From assembly GCA_947441615.1 (NCBI GenBank), contig CANEUH010000002.1:153470-217469 (forward strand): a stretch of 64,000 bases of DNA, in the 5' to 3' direction. Positions within the stretch are counted from its first letter, which is position 1. Each line of letters begins with the position of its first letter. This DNA comes from Bacteriovoracaceae bacterium. GTDB lineage: Bacteria > Bdellovibrionota > Bacteriovoracia > Bacteriovoracales > Bacteriovoracaceae. The translations under genes were made by a program, and so were the position numbers. The notes beneath the pieces were generated by a model. The model worked only from the letters and a program-made list of their open reading frames with translations, did not search any database and was not told where the DNA came from. Below, in pieces: positions 33,838 to 44,100 of this stretch.

Positions 33838-34662
33838 ATGAAAATTAAAAACTACTATTTTGTAGCGGTCCTAGCCGTTTCTACACCACTTGTTTTCGCT
33901 CAAGAAGATAAGGATTTTGGAGATCTCGTACCAGAGAACAACTTCTCCATCACTCAAAAAAGATCCTTCTTAAAGGACAATACTGACATTTCGAACTATG
34001 AAGTTAAAACAAGTCCACAAAAAGAGGAATTCATTTACAAAGTAAACAGTGTTAAAGCTCCAAGAAAAGTATTCCAAAAAGCGAGCTCAAAGCTCACCGT
34101 AGAAAGAACTGAAGGCAAGATTTCAAGAATCTCGAGTGTCGTTTATGGATCTACTGAAGACAACAAGGGCGCTCAAACCATTCAGTCCAGCTCCTTAGGA
34201 GTGGATGGAAAAATTAACTCACTTTCAAATTGTCAGCAAGGCTACAAGCTAGGCTGGTTCAGCTTTAAAAAAGAGAAATCTGATCTTGAATGCCTAACGG
34301 TTAATAAAGAAGTTTGTTCATATTTGGAAAAGAGTGAAATCAATGATGAACTTTTGGAAAAAGTAAAAAACTGTTCTGATATTTTAGGAAGGTTTAGCAA
34401 TCATCAAGAAAAACTCGAAGAATTAACAAAAGATGATCATCGTGAAAATTTAAAAGCGATGGAAAAGCTAAATGGTAACCTCTCTAAGATTAACAATTTC
34501 TACGATATGTCTCCAAAGTCTCTGGAAGACCTTTCGCACGTGGTTCAAGGATACAAAGCTGCTTCCGAACAATGTAATTTCTTAAAAGAAAAAAGTTATC
34601 TAAGAGAATCAAAGCTTGAAGAGCCAAAACCGAGAAATGAATCAAAGACGACAGATCAATAA
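33838..34662 (+). CDS. Secreted hypothetical protein
   Basis: This 274-residue protein has a Sec signal (MKIKNYYFVAVLAVSTPLVFAQ, cut near 22 before E-D-K) and a hydrophilic mature part with Cys at about residues 132, 151, 160, 178 and 241. Family unknown. GAGG precedes the ATG. It faces a secreted 413-residue gene across a hairpin. Confidence 0.75.
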   Translation: MKIKNYYFVAVLAVSTPLVFAQEDKDFGDLVPENNFSITQKRSFLKDNTDISNYEVKTSPQKEEFIYKVNSVKAPRKVFQKASSKLTVERTEGKISRISSVVYGSTEDNKGAQTIQSSSLGVDGKINSLSNCQQGYKLGWFSFKKEKSDLECLTVNKEVCSYLEKSEINDELLEKVKNCSDILGRFSNHQEKLEELTKDDHRENLKAMEKLNGNLSKINNFYDMSPKSLEDLSHVVQGYKAASEQCNFLKEKSYLRESKLEEPKPRNESKTTDQ

Positions 34663-34669
34663 GAATCAG

Positions 34670-34704
34670 GGGACCTTAGATTATTCCAAATAATTCAAGG
34701 TCCC
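34670..34704. terminator. Hairpin between two secreted genes
   Basis: GGGACCTT (34670-34677) pairs with AAGGTCCC (34697-34704), and ATTATT with AATAAT inside it, giving a long stem. The T-run is poor, so termination is only moderately likely. It overlaps the end of the minus-strand gene. Confidence 0.4.
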
Positions 34705-35922
34705 TTCGATTACGCCTTTGGTATTATTTTCATCCGTAAATCCGAGTACCCCGAAATGCATAAAAGCATTTCCAGAAAAAACAAAAGGACTAATGCAGCG
34801 ATCCTCCTGAGGCTTAACCTTGCCCTCAGATAAAAGGTTTTCCCTATGAGTGAGTTGCATAGATGAAGCATTTGGATTCTTAAATGACTTGGCATTTACT
34901 TGAATCCCATAACTTTGAACAATTTTATTTGCACCACAGAAAGCATTAAAAACTTGGTCTGAAGCTGCAGTCTGAAGAAACTTTTGTAGATTCATTTCTT
35001 TTTTGGATTGACTAAAATCTATCTTACAGGCCTGAGATCTTTTACCTACCGTATTATTCCAAGCGGTAAAACAATCATCAATATTACTCGTTGGACTGAA
35101 TTGATAAAGACCAATATTCCTTTTAGAAATATCACGACTCTGCTCATTATCGTAATAAAATTTTACTCCTTTGGGTCTTGAATACTCTCCATTACCACCA
35201 AAATATTTATGAAAACTCGAGGATTGCTCAGAATCAGCTCTGCCACTTTTATGGGAATCAGCATCTGAAAGAGACTCTTTCTTCGCCATGCTAGATAACA
35301 TCGCAATATAAAAGTTTTTCATTTTTATAAAAATCTTCTCAATCTCTTCTTTGCTACTTTTGTTTTTTAACGCTAGCTTATATTCATTAAAAATTGAATT
35401 GTATGAATCAGTAAATTTTTTAATTTTATCTTTATTTTTTGAAACGATTGAATGCTTGGATGAACTTTCCCGTCCGATAAAATAATTATCTATCGAAGTA
35501 CACATAGGATGACTGAATAAACCTACCTTTAATTCCCAGTTTTGCCCACTGGGATTGTCCTTATCTGGAACTGTTTTAACATTATAGATTTCAAGGACAT
35601 TATCTAATGAGAGCATGTTATCTTGTGGTGGTAGATTAAATTCAACGGCCAATTTTATTGCATCACTAAAACTTGAGGGAGCATCAAAACCGGTAAGAGA
35701 ATCAAAACATTTCTTCATAAATGATGATAATTCTCGCTTTTTTTCCAATTGATCTTCAGAAGCATCTTTTTCATTTTCTTCACAACGCTCAATCTTAAAA
35801 TTTTCTAGCTTATGAAGAGTTTCAGTTGTCATCTGAACAGCACTTTTGAGTGCTTCGCTTGCACTAGAGAAGGTTGAGAAGATGAGTGTAAATATGATGA
35901 ATGGAATTCGATCGAATTTCAT
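34681..35922 (-). CDS. Secreted hypothetical protein
   Basis: This 413-residue protein starts with a Sec signal (KFDRIPFIIFTLIFSTFSSA, cut near 22). The mature chain is rich in Lys, Ser and Asn, with several Cys and a globular second half containing F-S-H-P-M-C and S-P-F-V-F-S. Family unknown. It is convergent with the 274-residue secreted gene; no partner is visible. Confidence 0.75.
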   Translation of the reverse strand: MKFDRIPFIIFTLIFSTFSSASEALKSAVQMTTETLHKLENFKIERCEENEKDASEDQLEKKRELSSFMKKCFDSLTGFDAPSSFSDAIKLAVEFNLPPQDNMLSLDNVLEIYNVKTVPDKDNPSGQNWELKVGLFSHPMCTSIDNYFIGRESSSKHSIVSKNKDKIKKFTDSYNSIFNEYKLALKNKSSKEEIEKIFIKMKNFYIAMLSSMAKKESLSDADSHKSGRADSEQSSSFHKYFGGNGEYSRPKGVKFYYDNEQSRDISKRNIGLYQFSPTSNIDDCFTAWNNTVGKRSQACKIDFSQSKKEMNLQKFLQTAASDQVFNAFCGANKIVQSYGIQVNAKSFKNPNASSMQLTHRENLLSEGKVKPQEDRCISPFVFSGNAFMHFGVLGFTDENNTKGVIEGTLNYLE

Positions 35923-36146
35923 TCATATATTATAATTGGTTAGCCTTTTATCTTAAATCCGGTACTTATTGCCCTGGCCTTCAGAGGAATAAGCCCTGCA
36001 CTAAAACCTTACCCGCATCCAGAAAAGTTTATAAGTAATGAAGTATTTGAAAGTCCAAAGATTTATGAGCGAACTTGAGCACAGAGCTCAACTTTACTGA
36101 GTTCAAAATGAATACTCCTAAATTTTATTCTATGATTTTTTTTTCG

Positions 36147-36947
36147 TTACTTAAAATCAACGGTAACGTGAGTTTTTTTTCCATCTTCTGAATGGACTGA
36201 AAACCCATCAGATCTTCTATCAAACATCACAGTCGCCGGAAGATAAATGGGTGAGACAAACTTAGCATTAATATTGAAAGGGTAATCAAATCTTTTATAT
36301 TCTGACAGGCCCCTTGCGACTGTCCACATTCCATGAATGATTGCACTCTTGTGTCCCATGATCTTTGCCGTAAAATTAAACATATGAATGGGGTCAATAT
36401 TTAACGAAAGTAAACCATATTTCGCTCCAAACCCATTTGGAATTTTCCAAAAAATATTACCAGAAGTGAACTCGGGTACTTTGGGATTTTTGTTAATTTT
36501 GGTTTTTAATTTTTTAAAAGCGGTTGTCACACTTATCCATCTAAGCTCATCGTTGATCCATAATTCTGTTTTAAAATCTATTTCAACTCCAGTCTCCAAA
36601 GGCCTATAACTCTCCACCGACATCTTTGCCTCCCATCTTCCATATACTAAAGGCTTTAGGCATTGAATTCTTTCAGTCTTATGAATGAGTCCAAATGGTG
36701 GAAAGGGAAATTTTTCATCATTTACAATGGAAAATTGTAAGTGAGTTATCAAGGCGTAAGGAAACAGCGTTGGGATATCCTCACTCTTCCATTCAGTAAG
36801 TTTCTTATATTTTGACAGTTTGGCAGCGGCAAAGCAAATCCGACCGAAACACTCCACCTTCTTGAGCTGGTGAATTTCTTCTAGATTGAAATTTTTTTGA
36901 TAATTTTTTATTGATCTCATAAAATTAAATAACATTGATGAATACAT
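36147..36947 (-). CDS. MaoC-like double hotdog protein
   Basis: This 266-residue protein has two hotdog-like halves. The second includes DPIHMFNFTAKIMGHKSAI then IHGMW (about 185-210), which corresponds to the MaoC/enoyl-CoA hydratase active-site segment with the catalytic Asp replaced in part by the family pattern P-I-H-x-x-N. It is therefore likely a (R)-specific enoyl-CoA hydratase or a related acyl-thioester binding protein. The divergent neighbour is an acyl-CoA synthetase (45 nt between starts), consistent with fatty acid use. Activity is not certain. Confidence 0.7.
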   Translation of the reverse strand: MYSSMLFNFMRSIKNYQKNFNLEEIHQLKKVECFGRICFAAAKLSKYKKLTEWKSEDIPTLFPYALITHLQFSIVNDEKFPFPPFGLIHKTERIQCLKPLVYGRWEAKMSVESYRPLETGVEIDFKTELWINDELRWISVTTAFKKLKTKINKNPKVPEFTSGNIFWKIPNGFGAKYGLLSLNIDPIHMFNFTAKIMGHKSAIIHGMWTVARGLSEYKRFDYPFNINAKFVSPIYLPATVMFDRRSDGFSVHSEDGKKTHVTVDFK

Positions 36948-36991
36948 AAAGACCTCTAGGAACAGAAAATAACAATCTGAAGGATAAAGCT

Positions 36992-38644
36992 ATGACTGAA
37001 AAAAAATTACCACTTGAATGTTTATATCATATGGAATCAAAATATCCAAACCGAACTTACCTAAAGCAACCCCTCAATGGACAATGGATTGATTTAAGTT
37101 GGAGTGAAGTCGGATTACAGGCAAGAAAACTGGCCAGTTCTATTCTGGCAATGAACTTAAAACCAAAAAGTAATATTGCTATACTATCAAAAAATTGCGC
37201 ACACTGGATTATCACAGATCTTGCCATTTGGATGTCTGGCCACGTTTCAGTACCTCTTTACCCAACCTTAAGTGCTGAAACGATTCAATATGTTCTCGAA
37301 CATTCTGAGGCAAAACTCATTTTCGTAGGAAAACTTGATTCTTGGGAAAGTCAAAAAAGTGGTGTTCCTGAGAACATAAAAAAAGTTCAATTCCCTTTCT
37401 GGAAAAACGAGGGTTGTTCAAGTTGGGATGACTTTTTAGCGGATCACTTACCTTTAAAAGAAAATATTACTTTAAACCCAAATGATCTGTGCACGATTAT
37501 TTATACTTCGGGGACAACAGGAAATCCCAAAGGTGTTGTCCACACTTTTAATAGCGCGACTACTCATATCAGGCAAGCATTGACGAAATTGAATCTTACA
37601 AAAGAGGATCGATTTTTCTCATATCTTCCACTCTCACACGTTGCTGAAAGGCTACTTGTAGAAATGGGCTCTATCTATAGCGGAGGAACGGTCTATTTTG
37701 CGGAATCACTGGATTCATTTAAAGAGAATCTTGTCTACAGTAAACCCACAATTTTTCTTGCTGTGCCTAGGATATGGCTAAAGTTTCAACAAGGGATTCT
37801 TGGTAAACTGAATCAGAAAAAATTAAATTTCCTTCTTTCTCTACCTATTGTTAACGGATTAATAAAAAAGAAACTGAAGAAAGCACTTGGACTCAATGAA
37901 GTCAGATATGCGGTAACTGGGGCAGCGGCAATTTCCAAAGAATTATTGATTTGGTTTGATCATATTGGCATTCCTATTTTAGAAGCTTACGGCATGACTG
38001 AAAACTTTGGCGTAACATGCTTATCACTTCCCGAGGCAAAAAAATATGGGGCGGTAGGAAAACCTTTTGAACCAAATACATCGGTAAAACTAAGTTCAGA
38101 GGGAGAGATTCAATCAAAGTCTGAAGCTAATATGTTGGGGTACTTTAAGAACGAAGAAAAAACGAAAGAGATGCTAGATAGCGAGGGATGGCTTCACTCT
38201 GGTGACAAAGGTGAATTCGATTCACAGAGTTTTTTAAAAGTTACAGGTAGAGTTAAAGATGCTTTTAAAACGTCCAAGGGTAAGTACGTAACCCCAACTA
38301 AAATCGAGGGTTATTTTGAAATGTGTGAGATTGTCGAACACATTTGTGTGATGGGATCAGGTCTGCCGGCCCCAATCGCTGTCGTCATTCTCAATGACGC
38401 CGGAAAGAGATCAGACGAGACATCCGTTCAAAGACATCTTGAACAAGCTCTAGAGACTGCAAATGCGAAGATAGAGGAATACGAAAGGATTAGTAATGTC
38501 ATCATCCTAAAAGATGAATGGAGTATAGATAACGGACTACTAACTCCTACTCTAAAACTTAAAAGAAATGTTGTTGAACAAAAATATTCAACTCATATTA
38601 GCGTTTGGTCTGAAAACAGAAAAAAAATTTTTTGGGCCCAATAG
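36992..38644 (+). CDS. AMP-binding long-chain acyl-CoA synthetase
   Basis: This adenylate-forming ligase joins a fatty acid to CoA through acyl-AMP. The P-loop YTSGTTGNPKG (about 171-181), the Y-G-M-T-E motif and the H-S-G-D-K-G motif are present, with the catalytic lysine in the C-terminal lid. The 550-residue length and the N-terminal pattern match FadD/long-chain ligases of the bacterial eukaryote-like type. The 3' end carries a hairpin that probably ends the opposite-strand hsp20 operon. Confidence 0.93.
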   Translation: MTEKKLPLECLYHMESKYPNRTYLKQPLNGQWIDLSWSEVGLQARKLASSILAMNLKPKSNIAILSKNCAHWIITDLAIWMSGHVSVPLYPTLSAETIQYVLEHSEAKLIFVGKLDSWESQKSGVPENIKKVQFPFWKNEGCSSWDDFLADHLPLKENITLNPNDLCTIIYTSGTTGNPKGVVHTFNSATTHIRQALTKLNLTKEDRFFSYLPLSHVAERLLVEMGSIYSGGTVYFAESLDSFKENLVYSKPTIFLAVPRIWLKFQQGILGKLNQKKLNFLLSLPIVNGLIKKKLKKALGLNEVRYAVTGAAAISKELLIWFDHIGIPILEAYGMTENFGVTCLSLPEAKKYGAVGKPFEPNTSVKLSSEGEIQSKSEANMLGYFKNEEKTKEMLDSEGWLHSGDKGEFDSQSFLKVTGRVKDAFKTSKGKYVTPTKIEGYFEMCEIVEHICVMGSGLPAPIAVVILNDAGKRSDETSVQRHLEQALETANAKIEEYERISNVIILKDEWSIDNGLLTPTLKLKRNVVEQKYSTHISVWSENRKKIFWAQ

Positions 38645-38663
38645 ATTAAACTATTAGGCCCAA
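38632..38663 (-). terminator. Probable hsp20 terminator inside ligase 3' end
   Basis: TTGGGCC, then AATAG, pair with CTATT, then GGCCCAA, with one mismatch, around the loop ATTAAA. On the minus strand a T-rich run follows. It overlaps the stop codon of the acyl-CoA ligase and lies 5 nt past the hsp20 stop. Confidence 0.5.
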
Positions 38664-38667
38664 TGAC

Positions 38668-39159
38668 TTATTGCATGTGAGTTTGAGATTTAATTTCGAT
38701 TTTCTTCTTCTTTCGAGCGGCGCCCTCTTTTTTGGTAAGAGTCACTTTTAGAACACCATCTTTATAATTTGCATCGACTTTCCCTTCATCAATATCATCG
38801 AACAATGGTATCGTTCGATAAAAAGCTCCATAGGAAATCTCTGAACGAAAATACCCCTTACCTTTCTCCTCACTCTCAGCTTTTTTCTCCCCTTCAAGAG
38901 TTAGAACATTCTGATCAAGTGAGACAGTTATATCTTTTTCTTTCATCCCCGGAATTTCGGCCGTAACGAGGTAAGAATCACCATTATCTTTTAAATCAAT
39001 TCTAGGAACAAAATGTGTAGGAGTCGTCATTTCTAAAGGTGTCATCTCAGGCCAATCTTCATTAAATCGACTCATGAAATCCTTCATCTCATCTTGAAAA
39101 ACTGACCATGGATTAAATCGCTCGGGCCTTTTTCTTAGTGAAAGTCCTTTATTTAACAT
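38668..39159 (-). CDS. Small heat shock protein, Hsp20 family
   Basis: Hsp20 chaperones bind unfolding proteins and hold them for refolding. The alpha-crystallin domain (about 55-150) has DIKDNGDSYLVTAEIPGMKE and the C-terminal G-V-L-K-V-T-L-T-K-K segment. The start at 39159 follows a strong AAGGAGG; a longer in-frame reading adds ten residues. 163 residues. The BON-domain gene is 29 nt upstream, so the pair forms a stress operon. Confidence 0.92.
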   Translation of the reverse strand: MLNKGLSLRKRPERFNPWSVFQDEMKDFMSRFNEDWPEMTPLEMTTPTHFVPRIDLKDNGDSYLVTAEIPGMKEKDITVSLDQNVLTLEGEKKAESEEKGKGYFRSEISYGAFYRTIPLFDDIDEGKVDANYKDGVLKVTLTKKEGAARKKKKIEIKSQTHMQ

Positions 39160-39188
39160 AAATCCTCCTTGGATAATGTATTCGTTCA

Positions 39189-39719
39189 TTACATACTGTC
39201 GATTTTTAACCTCGTAAAAACATCCTCAACTCTTGGTATGCTTAAAATTAAATCAATTGCAACATCCATCATACTCTTAGTTTTTATCTCGCCTTCGAGA
39301 TAAACAACTCCGTCTTTTACATTAACTATGATCTCACTGGCGTCGACCTCTAAACTATTAAGTAGAACTTCTGAAACTTTCTCTTTCAATTTTTCATCAC
39401 TCTTTTTTAAATATCCGGTATTAAAGTTGTTGATTCCTCTATTCCAATCTGTTCCTGATTCTCCCCTTGAAAGATCTGAGTCTCTCGAAGGAGTTCTTCT
39501 AGATGGATGATGGTAAGAATAGGACTCCCCTTTCTCAGGTGATAATTTGATTTCATCCAGATCAAACTCATCTTCAAAAGGAATATCAGTCACGGCACTG
39601 GGATGTTGATCTCGATCCATACTCTTCATTTTAGAATTATCATATTGATCACTAAATCCTCCGGCGCCAAAATTCCCTCTGACCTTTTTAGGATCATAGT
39701 GCTGACTGATTCTAGGCAT
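39189..39719 (-). CDS. BON-domain protein
   Basis: The C-terminal BON domain (about 110-176, with NVKDGVVYLEGEIKTK) is a lipid- or surface-binding fold of OsmY-like proteins. The N-terminal 100 residues are low-complexity (Ser, Asp, Arg, Gly) and disordered. No signal peptide is seen, so it is probably cytoplasmic, unlike OsmY. 176 residues. It precedes hsp20, which supports a stress role. Confidence 0.85.
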   Translation of the reverse strand: MPRISQHYDPKKVRGNFGAGGFSDQYDNSKMKSMDRDQHPSAVTDIPFEDEFDLDEIKLSPEKGESYSYHHPSRRTPSRDSDLSRGESGTDWNRGINNFNTGYLKKSDEKLKEKVSEVLLNSLEVDASEIIVNVKDGVVYLEGEIKTKSMMDVAIDLILSIPRVEDVFTRLKIDSM

Positions 39720-39854
39720 AAATCCCCCAAAATATAACGACTTCCAGGAAACCCGGAGTGAAATCCAGAACGACTTTCATCATGCTAACGAATGAATTTG
39801 GGTGTTTGAATCTATTTAATGTGAATTTTGGCCAAAGGACTTTGAGAAATTAAG

Positions 39855-39885
39855 ACAAAAAAAAGCCGCTCTAAAGAGCGGCTTT
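39855..39885 (-). terminator. Terminator of 212-residue secreted gene
   Basis: AAAGCCGCTC (39862-39871) and GAGCGGCTTT (39876-39885) form a 10-bp stem with TAAA loop. On the minus strand a run of eight Ts follows. Confidence 0.9.
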
Positions 39886-39894
39886 CATAACGAT

Positions 39895-40533
39895 TTATTT
39901 TTTTTCGTATTGTGTACAAACATCCTGGTAACCACAGGTAGTTGTATATTGTGGACCATAACAGTATTGACCACCGTAGTAGCCACCATTGTATGGATCA
40001 TAGTATCCACCAGAACTATATGGGCAATTATTATAAGTGTTACATACGTACTGATTTTCCCAAGCAACACAAACATGACTTGCGTCCCACCAGATAGCAT
40101 ATCCAACAACTGCAGCAATTAATAATCCAATCGCAACTGGAAGAATGATCTGACCATTCCAGCTTGCCCCTCTGGAATACATATCTTTAGTTGATTCATT
40201 AATTAACTTAATTAACTCTTCATTGGAGATATTTTTTCCCATGAGACTTAGTTTTAATTTAAGAGCTTCAACAAGTGCCTTGTTATTTGCCTTTTTATTA
40301 ACCAATGTCATGATCTGTTCTTGAGATAAACCTTCTTCTTTAATAAGCTGCTCAAGCTTAGAAAAAAACTCTTTGGTTTTTACGTCGTAGAATTTTTGAT
40401 CCTTTTGATCCCACTCAACACTGAGAGAATACTGGTAATCATCAAGAACTCTTTCTAGTTCCTGAACAGTGCCAGTACTTGCTAAAACATTAAACGTGAA
40501 ACAGAAGGCCACTAAGAGAGAAAGAAATCTCAT
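39895..40533 (-). CDS. Secreted membrane-anchored protein with Cys/Tyr/Gly-rich tail
   Basis: This 212-residue protein has a Sec signal (RFLSLLVAFCFTFNVLA, cut near 19), a helical region of about 110 residues, one membrane helix (about 128-148, I-L-P-V-A-I-G-L-L-I-A-A-V-V-G-Y) and a tail of about 60 residues with at least seven Cys and many Tyr and Gly. The tail could be disulfide-linked or cross-linked at the cell surface. No family is recognised. It is single, with a strong terminator. Confidence 0.78.
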   Translation of the reverse strand: MRFLSLLVAFCFTFNVLASTGTVQELERVLDDYQYSLSVEWDQKDQKFYDVKTKEFFSKLEQLIKEEGLSQEQIMTLVNKKANNKALVEALKLKLSLMGKNISNEELIKLINESTKDMYSRGASWNGQIILPVAIGLLIAAVVGYAIWWDASHVCVAWENQYVCNTYNNCPYSSGGYYDPYNGGYYGGQYCYGPQYTTTCGYQDVCTQYEKK

Positions 40534-40705
40534 CAGAATACTCCTTATAGAAAATTAATACCTATTGTCATAACAAATGAATTAGCGACTGGAAATAGAA
40601 GATTAATGACATCAATTAACCCCTCAATTGCCTGAAATCACATAATATCTAGGTAGTATCCCCATTTTCTGACCTTAAATCCAAATATCAAGAGTCAAAT
40701 TGTCT

Positions 40706-41176
40706 CTAAAAATGAAGAAAACTGGCAACTGCTTTAAGGACTAAGAATGAAAGATAGAAGGAATAGATACAAATTAAACTGAAGAATATAAGGATAAACG
40801 CAATAAGAAATCGAGAAATAAGACGCTCTTTTACTGGTGACTGGATATATCTATTCAAGAGCTCAATATTCTTAGTATTCGATTTCCAAAAAAAATCAAA
40901 AAAATTACCCAAAACAGGAATCATATCAACCACATTTTCCAAAAGAACGTTTACACACATTCGAATAAGGACCGAAGTCCCGACTCCAATAATGTAGGCC
41001 TGGAATATGATATACAAAGAGATACATGTCGTTACAAAATCTCCAACCCCAGGAATGAGCCCCAAGATTGGGTCCAATCCAAATTTAATTCCAAAGGGAC
41101 CAGAATATTTAGTGTCGAGAAGAGCACTCATTCTTTTTAGATTTTGAATTGATTTATTTCTTTTATCTAAATTCAC
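40706..41176 (-). CDS. DUF4112 membrane protein
   Basis: This 156-residue protein matches DUF4112 (G-L-D-P-I-L-G-L-I-P-G-V-G-D-F and P-V-L-G-N-F-F-D), a small inner-membrane family of unknown function, here with about two to three hydrophobic segments. It overlaps the pump gene by 4 nt, so it is the third gene of the RND operon. Family function is unknown; the link to the pump comes from position. Confidence 0.85.
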   Translation of the reverse strand: MNLDKRNKSIQNLKRMSALLDTKYSGPFGIKFGLDPILGLIPGVGDFVTTCISLYIIFQAYIIGVGTSVLIRMCVNVLLENVVDMIPVLGNFFDFFWKSNTKNIELLNRYIQSPVKERLISRFLIAFILIFFSLICIYSFYLSFLVLKAVASFLHF

Positions 41177-44100
41177 TTCCTACTTTTCCATTTCAAAAAA
41201 GCTGATGGTAACAACACGAGTGTTAGAAACGTAGAGCTTAGAAGCCCACCAATCACAACAGTTGCGAGCGGTCGTTGGACTTCTGCTCCGAGACCTGTAT
41301 TAATCGCCATCGGCACAAATCCCAAACCGGCCACAAGGGCCGTCATTAAAACGGGTCTAAGTCTAGACAACGTTCCTTCTTTAACGTACTCACTCCAAGA
41401 AAGTCCTTCTTTTTTATGAAGAAGAACATTCATTAAGACGAGAGAATTTAAAAGAGCAATACCAATCAGGGCAATGAATCCCACTCCAGCAGAAACACTA
41501 AAATTAAGTCCTCGAATCCAGAGAGCGAACACACCACCTACTCCAGCAAAAGGAACGGAAGAAAACACCAAAAGAGCTGGCCCCAGGCCTCCAAAAACTC
41601 TTAATAGAACGAGAAAAACAGCTAAAAGAGTTAGCGGAACAATCACCATAAGCCTAGCGTTTGCTCTTTCCATATTTTTAAATTGACCGCCCCAATGAGA
41701 TTCGTAACCGCTAGTTAAGCCTAATTTTTTCTCGATTTTCTCTTTCGATTCAGAAACTAAGCTTCCAATATCTCTGTTTGAAACGTTAATCGAAATGGCC
41801 GAGTATCTTTTTCCCCAACTTCGAGCGATAGTTGTAACTTTTTCCTCATTAGATACCTTAACTATATTTTCTAAAGGGATTGTTCCGCCAAGAGGTAATT
41901 CAATTGAGAGTTTATTAATGACTTTAGGATCATCTCTTAGGCTCTCATCCAAATGAACGACAATTGGAAATTTAATATTATTTTCAATAAAGCTTCCAAC
42001 TTCCTTACCAGCAAGGGAGAACTCAACCGCTTTATTCACTTGATCAATCGTGATCCCATAGAGGGCGAGCTTGTCAAAGTCTGGAACAAAATCCAGGACG
42101 GGACCCTGCCTTAAAGCTGTAAGAGGATCTTGTTCAATACTTTCAACTCCTCTCACGGGGGCCAGAAGTTCTTGGGCTTTTTCACCAAAGTTATAAAGCG
42201 ATGTGAGATCAGGTCCCATAATCCTTAAGCTAAGATCTGCTCTAGATCCTTCAAGCATTTCATTAAATCGCATCGCAATGGGCTGAGTCGAAGAAACCTC
42301 TGTTTTAGGAAACTCTTTTTCAAGCGCTAATCTCATGGCATCAATCAGTTCATCTTTAGTTTTGTAGCGCCACTTAGAACGATCTTTTTCAAGAATAAGA
42401 AATGTATCCGCGAGATTCACACCCATGGGATCAGTAGCAGACTCAGGGGTACCTAAACGGGCAAAGACTTCTTTTATTTCTGGAAAACCCAGAAGTATCT
42501 TTTCGGCCTTAAGTTGTTCACGAACTGAAGCCGTAATACTGATTCTCGAATTTCTCGTAAGACCTAAAACACTGTCGCCTTCATCTAGTTCTGGAATAAA
42601 ATCTGAGCCTAGCTTCATTCCAACGAGAGCTGCTGACAGAAGTAAAATAAAGGCAGCGATAAAAAATGGCTTAGGTTTCGTTAATCCCATATCGAGGACT
42701 GGTAAGAAAAGATTCTTAGCCTTTTTAAAAAGCCAAGTATCGTGGTCTTGGTGTTCACTAAGAGGCTTTAAAAACATTTTCGCTAAAATGGGCATCACAA
42801 AAACAGCTAAAACGAGTGAAGCAGCAAGGGCAAGTAGAACTGTGATGGCCATTGGTCTAAACATTTTCCCTTCAACACCTTCAAGAGTTAAAATCGGAAG
42901 ATAAACCGCCATGATAAGAATGATCCCGGCCACAACTGGGCCCATGACTTCCTTAGAAGATTTTTCAATGAGCTCATCTTGATTAGAAGTATGATTGAGT
43001 GCCATGTGGGCGAGGATCGATTCGATAACAACCACAGAGCCATCAACCAGAAGGCCAAAGTCAATCGCACCAAGGCTCATGAGGTTTCCAGTAATTCCTA
43101 AGAAATTCATCCCACGAACAGCAATAAGCATGGAAAAAGGAATGGCCATGGTAACAATTAAGGCTGCTCGAATGTTTCCTAAGAGAACTAAGAGCACAAT
43201 GATCACAAGAACAGCCCCCTCAATGAGGGAAGTACTCACGGTCTTGATGGTACTATCAACTAAAAATTTTCTTGTATAAAGGGGGATAAATTTTATCCCC
43301 TGGGGAAGCTTCAAATCTTTGAGCGCCTCTTCAATTCCCATGACGACACTTCTACCATTCGCACCAACCCTCATGAGAACAGTTCCTAAAACGGCTTCTC
43401 TTCCTCGATGAGTTGCGGCCCCCACTCTTAATGAGTGCTCAACCTTGACTGTCCCAACATCAGAAATAAGAATTGGTCTTCCGAGAGTTGATATCCCGAT
43501 AGGAAGTTTGGAAATTTGATCTATGGATTTTAACCCAGGCTGAGTTCTAACAATGACCTGTTCGTCGTGGGCCTGTATGTATCCACCACCGGCCCCAATT
43601 CCCAAAGACTCAAGTTTTGTCATGAGTTGATTAGTCGAAATCCCAAATGACTCTAATTTTTTTGGAATAAAATTAATGTGAATTTGTTTTACAAAACCAC
43701 CGTTAGAATCGACGTCTGCAACTCCCACCACTCTTTTAAGATGAGGCTTAATGAAGAAATCTTGAAGAGTTCTAAGTTCCGTCAATCTTTCAAGATCAGA
43801 GAGCTTACGAAGAGGAGAATTCGCCTCGGCCTCCAGCGTGTACATATATACTTCACCAAGACCTGTGGTAATGGGGGCGAGCTCAATACTCGCTCCCGAT
43901 GGAAGAGTTACGCTATTTATCCGCTCTGAAACTTGTTGCCTGGCCCAGTAGATGTCAGTTCCCTCTTCAAACACTAAAGTCACTTGCGCAAGTCCAAATT
44001 TTGAGATGGAGCGCATGTCGTGTAATTTTGGAATACCAGAGAATTCAATCTCTAGATTTCTAGTGATTTGAAGCTCAATATTTTCTGGATCTAGGGCCTT

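Noticed and set aside
35960..36080. An open stretch of about 45 codons on the plus strand with coding-like composition (A-L-K-P-Y-P-H-P-E-K)
   Set aside because: It has no ATG, GTG or TTG start, a stop just before it and no homology I can name. It may be a remnant, but I cannot support a gene.
35900..36146. Hairpin TTGAGC/GCTCAA as terminator
   Set aside because: No T-run follows and both neighbouring genes start away from it.
42425..42904. A 159-codon plus-strand frame inside the pump gene
   Set aside because: It is antisense to the well-conserved CzcA-like gene and has no ribosome site; the composition is what the opposite strand of a membrane protein gives.
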